This document shows positions 1-9,412 of a stretch of 64,000 bases of DNA, piece after piece. The stretch covers positions 310,001-374,000 of the forward strand of contig CAMLMC010000001.1 in the NCBI GenBank assembly GCA_946481075.1. Direction: 5' to 3'. The notes under the pieces were generated by a model that was not told the origin of the DNA, ran no database searches, and worked only from the letters and a program-made list of their open reading frames with translations. Position 1 is the first letter of the stretch. Each line of letters opens with the position of its first letter. A program made the position numbers and the translations under genes. Source of the DNA: an uncultured Alphaproteobacteria bacterium. Lineage in GTDB: Bacteria; Pseudomonadota; Alphaproteobacteria; Micavibrionales; Micavibrionaceae.

Positions 1-1177
1 CATCACTCTTTGCACGCTCTGCGACTTTGGCCGGTGCGGCGGTAACAGGCAGGCGCACGATAAAAGTGCTGCCATGGCCGAGGCCGGGGCTTTCCACCGA
101 TATGGTGCCGCCATGCATTTCCACGAGCCGTTTAACAAGAGCAAGGCCGATACCAAGCCCACCTTGCGATGTGGCAGAGCTGGGAGAGACCTGTGCGAAT
201 AATTCGAAAACCTTCGGTAACATGTCTTCGTCTATTCCAAGGCCGTTGTCCGTAACCGAGACGACCGCATGCCCGTTTTCAAGCCGGAGCGAGAGGAAAA
301 TTCGCCCGCCAGCAGGCGTGTATTTGACGGCGTTATTGATTAAATTTCCAAGAATTTGCGCTATGCGTGTCGGATCTGCGTCAATCCAGATATCCTCATC
401 AGGTACAACCAGATTAAAACGGTGTCCTGCGGCCTCGATTTGCGGTGTAGCGGTTTCCACTGCCGAATGAATGGCGGATTGCGCTGTGATCACACTCCTG
501 CGCAGATCGATTTTATTGTGTGTGATGCGTGAGACATCGAGGAGGTCATCGATCAGGCGGATCAGATGGTTGACCTGTCGGTCCATCATATCGAGGATAT
601 TGGCGGCCTTTTCAGGATCAGGATTGCGACCGAGTATCTCTAATCCGTTCTTGATCGGCGCCAGGGGATTGCGCAGTTCATGCGCCAGCATCGCAATGAA
701 TTGATCTTTTTGTATGTCAGCTTCGCGCAGCGCCTCTGATCGTTGCTCAAGCGCCACCATCTGGAGTTCGATCATCCGTTGCTGACGTCGCAGATTGTAA
801 AAGACCTGTGCCTTGCTACGCAGGATATCCGGCTCGATTGGTTTTTGGATGAAATCGACTGCGCCTGTTTCATAGCCACGGAAACGGCGATTCCGGTCTA
901 CGCTGCCTGCCGTCAGGAAGATGATTGGAACCTTGCTGGTTCGTTCGGACCCGCGCATCAGTTCCGCGAGCTCGAATCCGTCCATTTCAGGCATTTGGAC
1001 ATCAAGAAGGGCAAGGCCGATATCATGCTTTAACAACAGTTCAAGAGCCTCTGGTCCCGAATGTGCCTTGAGGATGTTGACGTCGTCATGACGCAGCAGC
1101 GCTTCAAGCGAGATGAGGTTTTCTTCAAGGTCGTCGACCAAAAGGAAATTCACGGGTTCAATATTTCTATAGGGCAT
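1..1177 (-). CDS. Receiver-domain histidine kinase (partial, 3' end beyond window)
   Basis: The minus frame from the ATG at 1177 stays open to the window edge (about 392 residues seen). It begins with a response-regulator receiver domain (residues about 8-130: acidic pair VDD, phospho-acceptor Asp in ALLDVQMPEMDG, switch Thr in FLTAG, Lys in FIQKP). A short coiled coil follows, then a HisKA domain with the H-box MLAHELRNPLAPI and an HATPase_c domain with the N-box region LINNAVKYTP and G-boxes DNGLGI and GGLGIGLALV. No membrane segment or signal peptide is visible, so it should be cytosolic. The gene overlaps the cheB stop by 11 bp and is the last visible gene of the operon kinase-cheR-cheB-this gene, so it probably receives signal from the upstream hybrid kinase. 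A further C-terminal receiver domain could lie outside the window. Confidence 0.88.
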   Translation of the reverse strand, partial: MPYRNIEPVNFLLVDDLEENLISLEALLRHDDVNILKAHSGPEALELLLKHDIGLALLDVQMPEMDGFELAELMRGSERTSKVPIIFLTAGSVDRNRRFRGYETGAVDFIQKPIEPDILRSKAQVFYNLRRQQRMIELQMVALEQRSEALREADIQKDQFIAMLAHELRNPLAPIKNGLEILGRNPDPEKAANILDMMDRQVNHLIRLIDDLLDVSRITHNKIDLRRSVITAQSAIHSAVETATPQIEAAGHRFNLVVPDEDIWIDADPTRIAQILGNLINNAVKYTPAGGRIFLSLRLENGHAVVSVTDNGLGIDEDMLPKVFELFAQVSPSSATSQGGLGIGLALVKRLVEMHGGTISVESPGLGHGSTFIVRLPVTAAPAKVAERAKSD

Positions 1178-1751
1178 GGCCGGAATGTCCTTTCACAAGA
1201 TAGTCCGCTATCTGCGCAATCGAGAGGCACTGTGCGCGGGGATTAAGTTTCAGCGCCGCATCTGGCATGGCGGCGGAGAACGCGGTTTTCGGGTCCTGCA
1301 CAAGCATGGCACCACCGCAGGCGCCAATCTTTCTAAGTCCTTCGGCCCCGTCATTGTTGGCGCCGGTCAAGACAATACCAACAAGGCCATCGCCGAAAAC
1401 ATCGGCCGCCGTCTCAAACAAAACATCAATCGACGGGCGCGAATAATGGACAGGCATTTCAACGGAGAGCGAGAGCGTTTCGTGGTCTTCCACCAGCAAA
1501 TGGTAATCGGGCGGCGCAAAATAGACCGTGCCGGGCCTGATGGGTTCTTTATCTTCGGCCTCATACACCGGCAAGACGGATTTTTCTGCCATCAGCTCGG
1601 CAATTACGCTGTCCCGGTCGGGCGGCAGATGGATAACGACAAATACCGGCGGTGCATATCCGGCGGGCAGGCGCGGGAGCAGGGCCGAAAGCGCATCCAC
1701 GCCGCCTGCGGACGTACCGATAACCACAGCGTTGATCTGTTTTTCCGTCAT
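1167..1751 (-). CDS. cheB: CheB-type methylesterase catalytic domain, no receiver domain
   Basis: The 194-residue protein is a stand-alone CheB catalytic domain. The family hydrolyses glutamyl methyl esters on chemoreceptors or deamidates Gln residues. The catalytic triad is visible: Ser14 in GTSAGG, His41 in VIHLPPD and Asp134 in LTGANNDG. Classical CheB (about 350 residues) carries an N-terminal receiver domain that controls activity; it is missing here, so control must come from a partner, most simply the receiver domains encoded on both sides. Start and stop overlap cheR by 4 bp (ATGA), implying translational coupling. No cheA, cheW or cheY is nearby, so this is more likely a sensory module of the CheB/CheR plus hybrid-kinase type than a flagellar chemotaxis operon. 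Confidence 0.9.
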   Translation of the reverse strand: MTEKQINAVVIGTSAGGVDALSALLPRLPAGYAPPVFVVIHLPPDRDSVIAELMAEKSVLPVYEAEDKEPIRPGTVYFAPPDYHLLVEDHETLSLSVEMPVHYSRPSIDVLFETAADVFGDGLVGIVLTGANNDGAEGLRKIGACGGAMLVQDPKTAFSAAMPDAALKLNPRAQCLSIAQIADYLVKGHSGHAL

Positions 1752-2578
1752 TGGATTCCGCCCCGTTTCTGATAGATTTTATCTTCGCGCGAAAATTCCT
1801 CATAACAATCGGAATAGGGCGAAAAACGCAGCGTTTCTTTCGAGCCCAGACCGAGGAAGCCAAGATTTGCAAGCGAGTCCGTGAAGAGGCCGATCACGCG
1901 GTTTTGCAGATCCTTGTCGAAATAGATCATGACATTGCGGCAGGAGATCAAATGCATTTCGGCAAATACCTGATCTGTCACAAGGCTATGGTCCGAGAAA
2001 ACCACATTTTTCCGCAAGGCTTTGTCGAACGCAACACCGTTATAGGCCGCCGTGTAATAATCGGACAGCGATGATTTTCCGCCAGATCGTTGATAGTTTT
2101 GCGTAAAAAGTTGCAGTCTTTCCATCTCATAAATGCCTGCCTCGGCCTTTCTGAGCGCGTCGAGATTAATGTCGGTCGCGTAAAAAATTGTACGATCAAA
2201 CAATCCTTCTTCATAAAAAAGAATGGCGAGGGAATAGATTTCTTCCCCGCTACTACATCCTGCGATCCATACTTTTAGGGACGGATAGGTTTTTAGATGT
2301 GGGATGACTTTTTCCCGTAGCGCCCTGAAATAATGCGGATCGCGAAACATTTCACTGACCTGCACCGTTAAGAATGACAGGATTTGCGGCAGTGTTTTCG
2401 CATCATGCAAAACCTTGTCCTGTAATGCAGAGATAGTGGAGCAATTGAAGATAATTTTCGCTTGGGCAAGGCGGCGTTTAAGGGAGGCCATGGAATAACC
2501 GCGAAAATCATAGTGGTATTTCTGAAAGATCGCTTCCAGAAACAGGCGGATTTCTATGTCTTCGGTTTTGTTGTTCAT
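1748..2578 (-). CDS. cheR: CheR-type SAM-dependent protein-glutamate methyltransferase
   Basis: The 276-residue protein has the full CheR fold: an N-terminal helical domain (about 5-70), the VSEMFRDPHYF segment (74-84), the SAM-binding motif WIAGCSSGEE (104-113), the acidic ATDIN turn, and the CRNVMIYF motif (about 214-221). CheR methylates glutamates of chemoreceptor signalling domains using SAM. It lies 3 bp after the hybrid kinase stop and overlaps cheB by 4 bp, so the three are one transcript. The divergent chemoreceptor gene at 6343 is an obvious candidate substrate, but nothing in the sequence proves that pairing. Length is normal for the family and no key motif is missing. Confidence 0.92.
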   Translation of the reverse strand: MNNKTEDIEIRLFLEAIFQKYHYDFRGYSMASLKRRLAQAKIIFNCSTISALQDKVLHDAKTLPQILSFLTVQVSEMFRDPHYFRALREKVIPHLKTYPSLKVWIAGCSSGEEIYSLAILFYEEGLFDRTIFYATDINLDALRKAEAGIYEMERLQLFTQNYQRSGGKSSLSDYYTAAYNGVAFDKALRKNVVFSDHSLVTDQVFAEMHLISCRNVMIYFDKDLQNRVIGLFTDSLANLGFLGLGSKETLRFSPYSDCYEEFSREDKIYQKRGGIQ

Positions 2579-2581
2579 GGT

Positions 2582-5500
2582 TTATCGCGGCATCCAGACC
2601 CGCACCAGAGAGAGCAATTTTTCCACATCCAGCGGTTTGGCCATATAGTCGTTGGCACCCGCATTCAGACAATTTTCCTGATCATCACGCATCGCCTTGG
2701 CTGTCAGCATAATGATGGGTAGTTTTTTCCATTCCTGTTCTTTACGGATTTCGCGTGTTGCAGTCAGGCCGTCCATTTCAGGCATCATCACATCCATCAG
2801 GATCAGATCGATTTTCGAGGTGGCGGGGTTTCTTTTCGATTCCTCCAGCGCCTTGATCGCCTCTTTCCCGTTGCGTGCGATTTGGACGATCGCGCCGCGG
2901 GGTTCTAAGATATTGTTGAGCGAATAGACGTTGCGGACATCGTCTTCGACAATCAATATACGCCGGCCTTCGAGAATGGAATCCCGGTTGCGCGCCTTTT
3001 GAAGCATCTTTTGTTGTTCCACGGGAAGTTCCGAGACAACCTGATGCAGGAACAATGTTACTTCGTCAAGCAGCCGTTCAGGCGACTTTGCGCCCTTGAT
3101 GATGATGGATTTTGAATAGCGGCGCAGTTTTTGCTCTTCATCCCCCGATAGATCACGGCCCGTGTAAACAATGACAGGCGGGAAGGAATAAGCGTCTTCC
3201 TGACTGAGGGTTTCCAGCAAGCTATATCCGCTTGCATCCGGCAAAGACAGGTCAAGCACCATGCAATCAAATGTGGTTTCTTTTAATTTGGCAAGACAGT
3301 CTGCCGCCGTACCGACCGCGATAATTTCGGTGTCCTTGCCGCCCAGCAGTTTCATTACGCTTTCACGCTGGACCTTGTCATCTTCGACAAGAAGAATGCG
3401 GTGCAGTTTTTGCGACATCCTGTCTTCCAGCTGTTTGAACACTTCGGTGATCTGTTCATGTTTGACCGGCTTCAGCATGTAGCCGACCGCGCCAAGCGAA
3501 AGTGCCGTTTCGGTGTAATCTTCTGCGGATACGACATGTACGGGAATATGCCGTGTGTGCGGGTTGCGTTTCAGGCGATCAAGAACGGAGAGGCCGGAAT
3601 TGTCCGGCAGGCCGATGTCGAGCAGGATGGCGCTCGGCAGATATTGTCGGGCCATCGACAGGCCTTCTTCGGCGCTGCGCGCAATCAGGCAAAGGAAATC
3701 AAGGCCATGTGCAAGATCGTATAGGATTTTCGCGAATTTATCGTCATCTTCTACAACAAGGATGGTCCGGCTATCCGATGTCACCTTGTCCCTGTCATCT
3801 TCGATATCCGTATCTCTGTCCAAGGATATAAGGGACGCCGCAGAGCGTGATTTTGCCGGTGGTTTAATGGCACCGCTGTCGGATGCCACTGTGCCTTGTG
3901 ATTTGGGAATGGTATTTGCGGGGTCATAGATTTGCGGAACAGTGATCGTAAAGGTGCTGCCTTGTCCGGGCGTGCTTTCAAGTTCGATAGAACCGCCAAG
4001 AAGCCGCGCGAGTTCCCGCGAAATGGAAAGCCCGAGTCCTGTCCCGCCATATTTACGGCTGATCGTCCCATCTGCTTGTTGAAAGGCATCGAAGATGGTG
4101 GCCTGCTTGTCTTCAGAAATGCCGATGCCCGTATCCGTGACCGCAAAGGAAATCCTGTTACCAGATTGTTTGGAAACACTGATCGTGACGCTTCCCTTTT
4201 CTGTGAATTTAAGTGCGTTCGAGAGAAGATTCTTTAAGATCTGCTCAAGACGCAGGCGGTCAACCTCAATGCGTTCCGGCGTTCCGGGAGCGATATCAAT
4301 CTTCAGATCCAGTTTCTTTTCTTTTGCCATGACTTTGAACGGCGCAGACATATCTTCGACCATACGGGCAACGCGCACGGGCTCTGCCTTGATTTCCATG
4401 TGGCCGGCCTCGATCTTGGAAAGATCGAGAATATCGTTGATCAACGTGAGAAGATCATTGCCGGCGCCTTGAATGGTTTGGGCGTATTTCACCTGTTCTT
4501 CGGTCAGGTTGCCATCGGGGTTATCCGCGAGAAGTTTGGCGAGAATGAGGGATGAATTGAGTGGCGTGCGGAGTTCATGGCTCATATTCGCAAGAAAGTC
4601 GGATTTATATTGGCTGGCCTGTTCCAGTTTCTGCGATTGGCGCAATACATCCTGATTGGCGCGGTAAAGTTCATCGCGCTGCATTTCCAGTTGCTGGGTC
4701 TGTTCCTCAAGCTGTGTATTGGTTTGTTCCATCTCCAATTGTTGTTGTTCAAGCCGGGCCTGGGATTCTTTCAGCGCACGGCTTTGTTCTTCCAATTCCT
4801 CGTTGGAAACACGCAGTTCCTCGCTTTGTGTTTGCAGCTCTTCTGCCTGACGCTGCGTTTCTTCCAGAAGATCCTGTAAGTGGGCGCGGTAATCGGCGGC
4901 GCGCAGGGCAACGCCTATGGCTTCCGCGCTTTCCGAGATGAGTTCAAGGGCCGTATCGTCGATATCCTTTAGGAAGCCGAGTTCCATCACCGCGTTAACC
5001 TGCCCATCAATAATGGCGGGTGCGATCACAAGATGACGCGGCGCGGCCTGACCCATTGCCGAGCCGATGGTAAGATAACCGTCTGGCACATCGCGTACGA
5101 TGAAAGAGCGTTTGTCGCGTACAGCCTGCCCCAAAAGCCCGTCATCGAGATCGAATTGCTGGGGGATGCTGGCATCGACAGGCACCCCGTAGGTAGAGGT
5201 TTTTTTGTAGGCACCGCCATGGGATGTAAAGAATGCGCCAGCCTGCGCATCCAGATATTCGGCAAGGTATTTCAGTATGTTTTGCCCCAATTGATCCACA
5301 CGCTGGTCGCCCAGCATGGCCGCCGCCAAGCCAGCCTGTCCGTTTTGCAGCCATTGTTCCTGTGCTCTTTGCTTGTTTGCCTTGTATAGCAAAAGTGCCA
5401 CGAGGCAGGCGAGCAGAGCCCCTGAGACCGCCGCCATAAGTCCGCTGACCAGTGCGGTATTATAGGCCTCTTTCATGGAAGAAAGATGGATCGCGCGCAG

Positions 5501-6028
5501 GTCACGTTCAGCCTGTTGCATCGCGGCGATCTCGTTGCGGATGGCGTCCATCGCGACCTTGCCGTTATGGGTTTCCACAACGCCAAGCGCTGCTGCCTTG
5601 TTTCCTTTGTTGAAAAGATCAATCGTCGTTTCAAGCTCGTTCAGTTTAACATTGATAGCGTTTTCCAATTCCGTCAGAGACTCGATAGTCAGGGAGCTTT
5701 GTTGTTCCTGAAGGGTAAGTTTTTCGAAGTGGGTTTTTACGGAAGCGACAGCCAGCCTGTAGGGCTCCAGATATGAGTCTTCCCCGGTAAGCAAATAACC
5801 GCGCTGCCCCGTTTCGGCATCTTTCATCGCGGATAGAACCTGATTGAGCGTGAGAATCGTTTCGTGGGTCTGCGTGACTTCGGTAACGATTGCGTTTAAA
5901 TTCCGCGTATTCAGGTGAGAAATAAACCCGCTTCCCGCAAAAAAGAGCAGAACGGCGGTAAGGCCGAGCACAAGCGTCAATACGTGTTTCTTTTCAAGCG
6001 TGGCTGCTGTGTGTTGAGGGCGGTTCAT
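2582..6028 (-). CDS. CHASE3-GAF hybrid histidine kinase with three receiver domains
   Basis: A membrane sensor kinase of 1148 residues when started at 6028, where AAGGAAG precedes the ATG by 5 bases. Two in-frame upstream ATGs (6043, 6049) lack a ribosome site. Domains in order: membrane segment about 15-38; CHASE3 periplasmic domain about 40-190 (with the typical AETGQRGYLLTGE stretch); second membrane segment about 194-216; GAF domain about 230-378; a long Gln/Glu-rich coiled coil about 385-478; HisKA with phospho-acceptor His484 in MSHELRTPLNSS; HATPase_c about 585-700; then three receiver domains with predicted acceptor Asp804 (LLDIGLP), Asp926 (VLDLSLPD) and Asp1079 (LMDVMMPEMDG). All three keep the acidic pair. 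It heads the operon with cheR, cheB and a receiver-kinase, so it is likely the input of a phosphorelay. The signal is not identifiable. Confidence 0.93.
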   Translation of the reverse strand: MNRPQHTAATLEKKHVLTLVLGLTAVLLFFAGSGFISHLNTRNLNAIVTEVTQTHETILTLNQVLSAMKDAETGQRGYLLTGEDSYLEPYRLAVASVKTHFEKLTLQEQQSSLTIESLTELENAINVKLNELETTIDLFNKGNKAAALGVVETHNGKVAMDAIRNEIAAMQQAERDLRAIHLSSMKEAYNTALVSGLMAAVSGALLACLVALLLYKANKQRAQEQWLQNGQAGLAAAMLGDQRVDQLGQNILKYLAEYLDAQAGAFFTSHGGAYKKTSTYGVPVDASIPQQFDLDDGLLGQAVRDKRSFIVRDVPDGYLTIGSAMGQAAPRHLVIAPAIIDGQVNAVMELGFLKDIDDTALELISESAEAIGVALRAADYRAHLQDLLEETQRQAEELQTQSEELRVSNEELEEQSRALKESQARLEQQQLEMEQTNTQLEEQTQQLEMQRDELYRANQDVLRQSQKLEQASQYKSDFLANMSHELRTPLNSSLILAKLLADNPDGNLTEEQVKYAQTIQGAGNDLLTLINDILDLSKIEAGHMEIKAEPVRVARMVEDMSAPFKVMAKEKKLDLKIDIAPGTPERIEVDRLRLEQILKNLLSNALKFTEKGSVTISVSKQSGNRISFAVTDTGIGISEDKQATIFDAFQQADGTISRKYGGTGLGLSISRELARLLGGSIELESTPGQGSTFTITVPQIYDPANTIPKSQGTVASDSGAIKPPAKSRSAASLISLDRDTDIEDDRDKVTSDSRTILVVEDDDKFAKILYDLAHGLDFLCLIARSAEEGLSMARQYLPSAILLDIGLPDNSGLSVLDRLKRNPHTRHIPVHVVSAEDYTETALSLGAVGYMLKPVKHEQITEVFKQLEDRMSQKLHRILLVEDDKVQRESVMKLLGGKDTEIIAVGTAADCLAKLKETTFDCMVLDLSLPDASGYSLLETLSQEDAYSFPPVIVYTGRDLSGDEEQKLRRYSKSIIIKGAKSPERLLDEVTLFLHQVVSELPVEQQKMLQKARNRDSILEGRRILIVEDDVRNVYSLNNILEPRGAIVQIARNGKEAIKALEESKRNPATSKIDLILMDVMMPEMDGLTATREIRKEQEWKKLPIIMLTAKAMRDDQENCLNAGANDYMAKPLDVEKLLSLVRVWMPR

Positions 6029-6110
6029 GCGCGCTTCCTTCATATTCAAAAAAACAAGACTTGTTCGGTACTTAATAATAAATACAACGGTATGGGAAGG
6101 AAATTATCGC

Positions 6111-6144
6111 AAAAAAAAGCATTGAAAAAATTTAGTTTCAATGC
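6111..6144 (-). terminator. Intrinsic terminator-like hairpin upstream of the hybrid kinase
   Basis: A perfect 9-bp inverted repeat (arms GCATTGAAA and TTTCAATGC, 8-nt loop) is followed on the minus strand by eight Ts. It points toward the hybrid kinase and ends about 80 bp before its ATG. It would stop transcripts entering from the right on the minus strand, so it is either a leader terminator/attenuator, the end of a small RNA, or a block against antisense transcription from the chemoreceptor side. Confidence 0.5.
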
Positions 6145-6146
6145 CG

Positions 6147-6175
6147 GAACAAACGGTGGGGCGCAGCGTTTGTTC
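6147..6175. repeat. 9-bp perfect inverted repeat in the kinase-chemoreceptor intergenic region
   Basis: Arms GAACAAACG and CGTTTGTTC are separated by 11 nt and sit immediately beside the terminator-like hairpin. It lies in the divergent intergenic region 6029-6342, which carries no gene I can support. It could be an operator for a dimeric regulator of the divergent signalling genes, or the base of an RNA hairpin. The rest of the interval is AT-rich, with no other recognisable site. Confidence 0.35.
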
Positions 6176-6342
6176 AAACTTTTTGTATGAGCCTTTTTGG
6201 TCCTTGCCGCCTTTTATTTTTCTGTGCCCAGCCCCGTCGAAGTTGTTTTTTTTACTTTTCAGCCTACGGGGGCATGTTATGCTTTTTTATCAAAGTCGCG
6301 ATTCTTTCATTGTATTTCAAACAGTTATATTAAGGTCCCCTA

Positions 6343-8793
6343 ATGTTCAAATTGCTCAATCGCCTCTCCATTACGACCAGGCTTATCCTTAGTATCTCGG
6401 TTCTAGTCATCACGCTCCTGATCGCCTTGTCCCAAGCCTACACCACCATCGGGGGCAACAAGGATTTCTCCCTATGGGAAGTAAAAGGTAATGACTTCAA
6501 CCAGCCTCTGGCCAATATTCTGCACGCGGCAGGACAATTACGTATGACGAAAACCGTCGAATCTGTAGGCGGGACACCAGTAGGATTAAAGGAAGACGCG
6601 CTCATCGCCTATATCAACGACCAAATGAGTGCGCTTGGCAAACTCAATGCTGAGATCGGTCCGGATTTACAATTCACGGACGAAGGATTGTCCTCACGAG
6701 GGCGCGAAGCCTTGAAATACGAAACCGTTCTTGCGAAGTGGAAAGATGTCTCCGCGAATACAGGGGCGGATGATTTTGACAATAAGGTCGTGTCGTTTAT
6801 TGCCGACATTCGCGGTATGATTGCCCATGCAGGTGATACATCGAACCTGATCCTCGACCCGGATCTGGATAGCTATTACCTGATGGATGTAACGTTGCTT
6901 GCCATGCCGCAGACGGTGGACCGTCTGTCTGTCATCGGCGCGACGCTTTATCCTCTGCTCGGACTGTCTGTGAGTCCGGCCGCCGGTGAAGAGGCTCGCC
7001 CTGAAACAAGCGTGCAGGCGGAACCTTCTGCGGAGCTTGCGCCTGCGGAAGAAAAGGCGCCATCCGTATCGGATAGCGCGGTTGTGCCGCCCGACGGGGG
7101 AATGGATGTTCCTGCCGCGTTAGCGGAAACGCCAGAGGCTGCTATTGCCCAAGAAGCTTCGGAGGGACAGCCTGCGGCGGCGGATGTGTCCGTAGCGCCT
7201 GTCCCCGTGCAGGAGCCGGTTGTGGCTGAGCCCGTCATAAAAATGCCAGAGCCTGTGGTGGAAATCCCGGCCCCTGCAGAGTCAGAAAACACTAAAAGCC
7301 AAGCAGCAAGCTCAGAAGGTCTGACAGGAGAGTCAGCAACCGAAGCGTCTGTTATGTCCCGCATGTTGTCCGAAGCCGATGTTGCGCGCGTCGTGGCAGA
7401 CTTTGATGTCGCCTTTAACGAGGATGCGAATTTCTACGGCGTGAGTGAAAGTTTCAAACCCACGATCGAACCATTGCTTACCGAATATAAGGACACGAAT
7501 GGCAAACTCTCCGCTATGCTGGCTGATATTGGCGCAGGGAAGGCCGTATCCCGCGATGAATTCCTATCTGCATGGGTTGCGGCGGAACAATCGGCCTCGG
7601 CTTTGTGGGGGGCGGGATTCAAGGAAATGGATGCGCTGTTGCGGACCCGTATCGCAAGTTATGATGCCCAGCAGATTGATGTTCTAATCATCTCTGCCAT
7701 CGGTATTATCCTCTCACTCTTCATATTCTTTATAGTTTCACGCAGCATCACAAAGCCCCTTGGCAACCTGACGCAGGTGATGGTGCGTCTGGCCGATAAT
7801 CAGCTGGACGTTGATGTTCCTTATGCGGACTCCTCGTCCGAGATTGGTTCCATCGCCAAGGCTGTTCAGGTCTTCAAGACGAACGCCATAGAGATGAAGG
7901 AATTGGAAGCCGAGAGCGAGGCCAACAAGCAACGCATCGAAGCCGAGCGTAAGCAGGCGATGATTGACCTTGCTGACAAGTTCGATGCGCACACCCAAGA
8001 TGCGTTGCAAAACCTGCTTCTGGCTTCACAGAACATGAAGTCCATTGCCCAGACATTGACTTCAAGCTCCCAAGAGACGGCAGAGGCAAGCAACTTGGTA
8101 GCAGATATCGCCAACCAGACCGACACGAATGTTCAGACAGTCGCATCGGCAACCGAAGAGCTGTCCGCATCTTCGCAGGAAATTGCGATTCAGGTCAGTG
8201 GTGTTGCCCAGAAGGCGGGTGAGGCTTCGGACGGAGCCCGCCGCGCTTCGGAAACCGTTGCGCATCTTAACAGCCTGACCGGTTCCATCGGCGAGGTCGT
8301 CGACGCCATCAGGGACATCGCCGACCAGACGAACCTGCTTGCCCTCAATGCCACCATCGAAGCGGCCCGCGCCGGTGAGGCCGGAAAAGGGTTTGCCGTT
8401 GTGGCCGACGAGGTGAAGAAACTCGCCATTGAAACGGCGGCGAAGACAGAGCAAATCGGTGATCGTGTCCGCAGTATCGAGGTTGCGATCCGCGATAGTG
8501 TCAAGGCGGTTGAGTCAATTATTTCGAACGTTCAGCAAATCGACAGTGCCGCCACGTCTGTTTCAGCCGCCGTTGAAGAGCAGAACGCCGCGACAGGGGA
8601 GATTGGCCGTAATGTTGCCGAAGTTTCCGGCGGTACCCAGAAAGTTGCACAGACCATTCAGCAGGTTAGCCGCAATGCGACAGAGGCGGGCCAGAATTCC
8701 CGCATCGTTCTGGAGGCCGCGAACGATGTTTCCAAGCTTGCCAGCGATTTACGCCAACAGATCGGGAGTTTCCTGAACGGTATCCGCGGATAA
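6343..8793 (+). CDS. Methyl-accepting chemotaxis protein with Ala/Pro/Glu-rich insert in the sensor domain
   Basis: An 816-residue transmembrane chemoreceptor. First membrane segment about 12-32; periplasmic sensor about 33-443; second membrane segment about 444-466; HAMP about 467-520; methyl-accepting signalling domain about 555-816 with the conserved hairpin tip ([20 protein letters not shown], 659-678). The sensor starts and ends with predicted helices ([14 protein letters not shown] near 169-182; [14 protein letters not shown] near 371-384). Between them, about 209-335, is a low-complexity stretch dominated by Ala, Pro, Glu, Val and Ser, probably extended and disordered. The signalling domain should couple to CheA/CheW, none of which is in this window. 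Methylation by the adjacent CheR/CheB pair is plausible. An intrinsic terminator follows, so the gene is monocistronic. Confidence 0.93.
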   Translation: MFKLLNRLSITTRLILSISVLVITLLIALSQAYTTIGGNKDFSLWEVKGNDFNQPLANILHAAGQLRMTKTVESVGGTPVGLKEDALIAYINDQMSALGKLNAEIGPDLQFTDEGLSSRGREALKYETVLAKWKDVSANTGADDFDNKVVSFIADIRGMIAHAGDTSNLILDPDLDSYYLMDVTLLAMPQTVDRLSVIGATLYPLLGLSVSPAAGEEARPETSVQAEPSAELAPAEEKAPSVSDSAVVPPDGGMDVPAALAETPEAAIAQEASEGQPAAADVSVAPVPVQEPVVAEPVIKMPEPVVEIPAPAESENTKSQAASSEGLTGESATEASVMSRMLSEADVARVVADFDVAFNEDANFYGVSESFKPTIEPLLTEYKDTNGKLSAMLADIGAGKAVSRDEFLSAWVAAEQSASALWGAGFKEMDALLRTRIASYDAQQIDVLIISAIGIILSLFIFFIVSRSITKPLGNLTQVMVRLADNQLDVDVPYADSSSEIGSIAKAVQVFKTNAIEMKELEAESEANKQRIEAERKQAMIDLADKFDAHTQDALQNLLLASQNMKSIAQTLTSSSQETAEASNLVADIANQTDTNVQTVASATEELSASSQEIAIQVSGVAQKAGEASDGARRASETVAHLNSLTGSIGEVVDAIRDIADQTNLLALNATIEAARAGEAGKGFAVVADEVKKLAIETAAKTEQIGDRVRSIEVAIRDSVKAVESIISNVQQIDSAATSVSAAVEEQNAATGEIGRNVAEVSGGTQKVAQTIQQVSRNATEAGQNSRIVLEAANDVSKLASDLRQQIGSFLNGIRG

Positions 8794-8812
8794 AATTACG
8801 CCAAGCATCCAT

Positions 8813-8840
8813 AAAAGGCCGGTTCTATACCGGCCTTTTT
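8813..8840 (+). terminator. Intrinsic terminator of the chemoreceptor gene
   Basis: The arms AAAAGGCCGG and CCGGCCTTTT form a perfect 10-bp stem with a 7-nt loop, followed by a T run, starting 19 bp after the chemoreceptor stop codon. Confidence 0.9.
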
Positions 8841-8911
8841 GCGTTTGCTGTGACGTTATACTGTAACAATTTCCTTGCTTTTAGGACATCCGTGCCGCTA
8901 AAACTCCTTCC

Positions 8912-9355
8912 ATGAAGAAGCGCCTTCAAAAATCCCTGGTGTCTGCCGTTGTCCTATCGGAAACCATCCATGTTTTCTGCTGCGTCATGCCAACGGTTTT
9001 CAGCCTGCTCAGCCTTGCCGCAGGGCTTGGCATGATTGCCAGCCTTCCCGGTGTTATGATCGTTTTTCATGATTTTATGCATCGCTGGGAAGTGCCGATC
9101 ATCGTCTTTTCGGGCGTAATTCTGCTACTTGGGTGGGGCATCAGCTGGTATAGCGATAAGATCGATTGTCATGATAGTGGCTGCGGTCATGCCGCCTGCA
9201 AGCCCAAAAAGAATAAAGTGCATCTTATATTGGTGGCGGCGACCGTGCTTTTTAGCGTCAATCTGGCGATTTACCTCTATGCCCACCGTTCCGACTTCGT
9301 CGAGCGCCAACTGGAGCATATGCATGAGCCCGAAAATGCGGAAAATGGCCAATAA
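8912..9355 (+). CDS. Small MerC-like membrane protein with Cys/His-rich loop
   Basis: A 147-residue inner membrane protein with about three to four hydrophobic segments (about 21-52, 61-81, 103-123). A Cys pair (Cys23-Cys24) lies in the first segment, and a soluble loop carries the pattern CHDSGCGHAAC (residues 86-96). The C-terminus is acidic and His-containing (LEHMHEPEN). The layout of an early Cys pair in a helix plus further Cys residues in a loop resembles MerC/MerT-type mercury or heavy-metal transporters, but no extended family motif is certain. No mer genes or MerR regulator lie beside it; neighbours are a chemoreceptor and an RNA helicase. The call as a metal-binding or metal-transport protein is inference. 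Confidence 0.6.
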   Translation: MKKRLQKSLVSAVVLSETIHVFCCVMPTVFSLLSLAAGLGMIASLPGVMIVFHDFMHRWEVPIIVFSGVILLLGWGISWYSDKIDCHDSGCGHAACKPKKNKVHLILVAATVLFSVNLAIYLYAHRSDFVERQLEHMHEPENAENGQ

Positions 9356-9412
9356 GCCTTGCTAAACCCCGTCTATATCTGCTAAACCCCCCGCTATGCA
9401 GGTATTGACCGT

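Noticed and set aside
1176..1772. Long plus-strand ORF opposite cheB, and similar long ORFs opposite lon, tig, nuoF, nuoG and purL
   Set aside because: They are antisense shadows of clear genes, with unnatural residue composition and no start signals.
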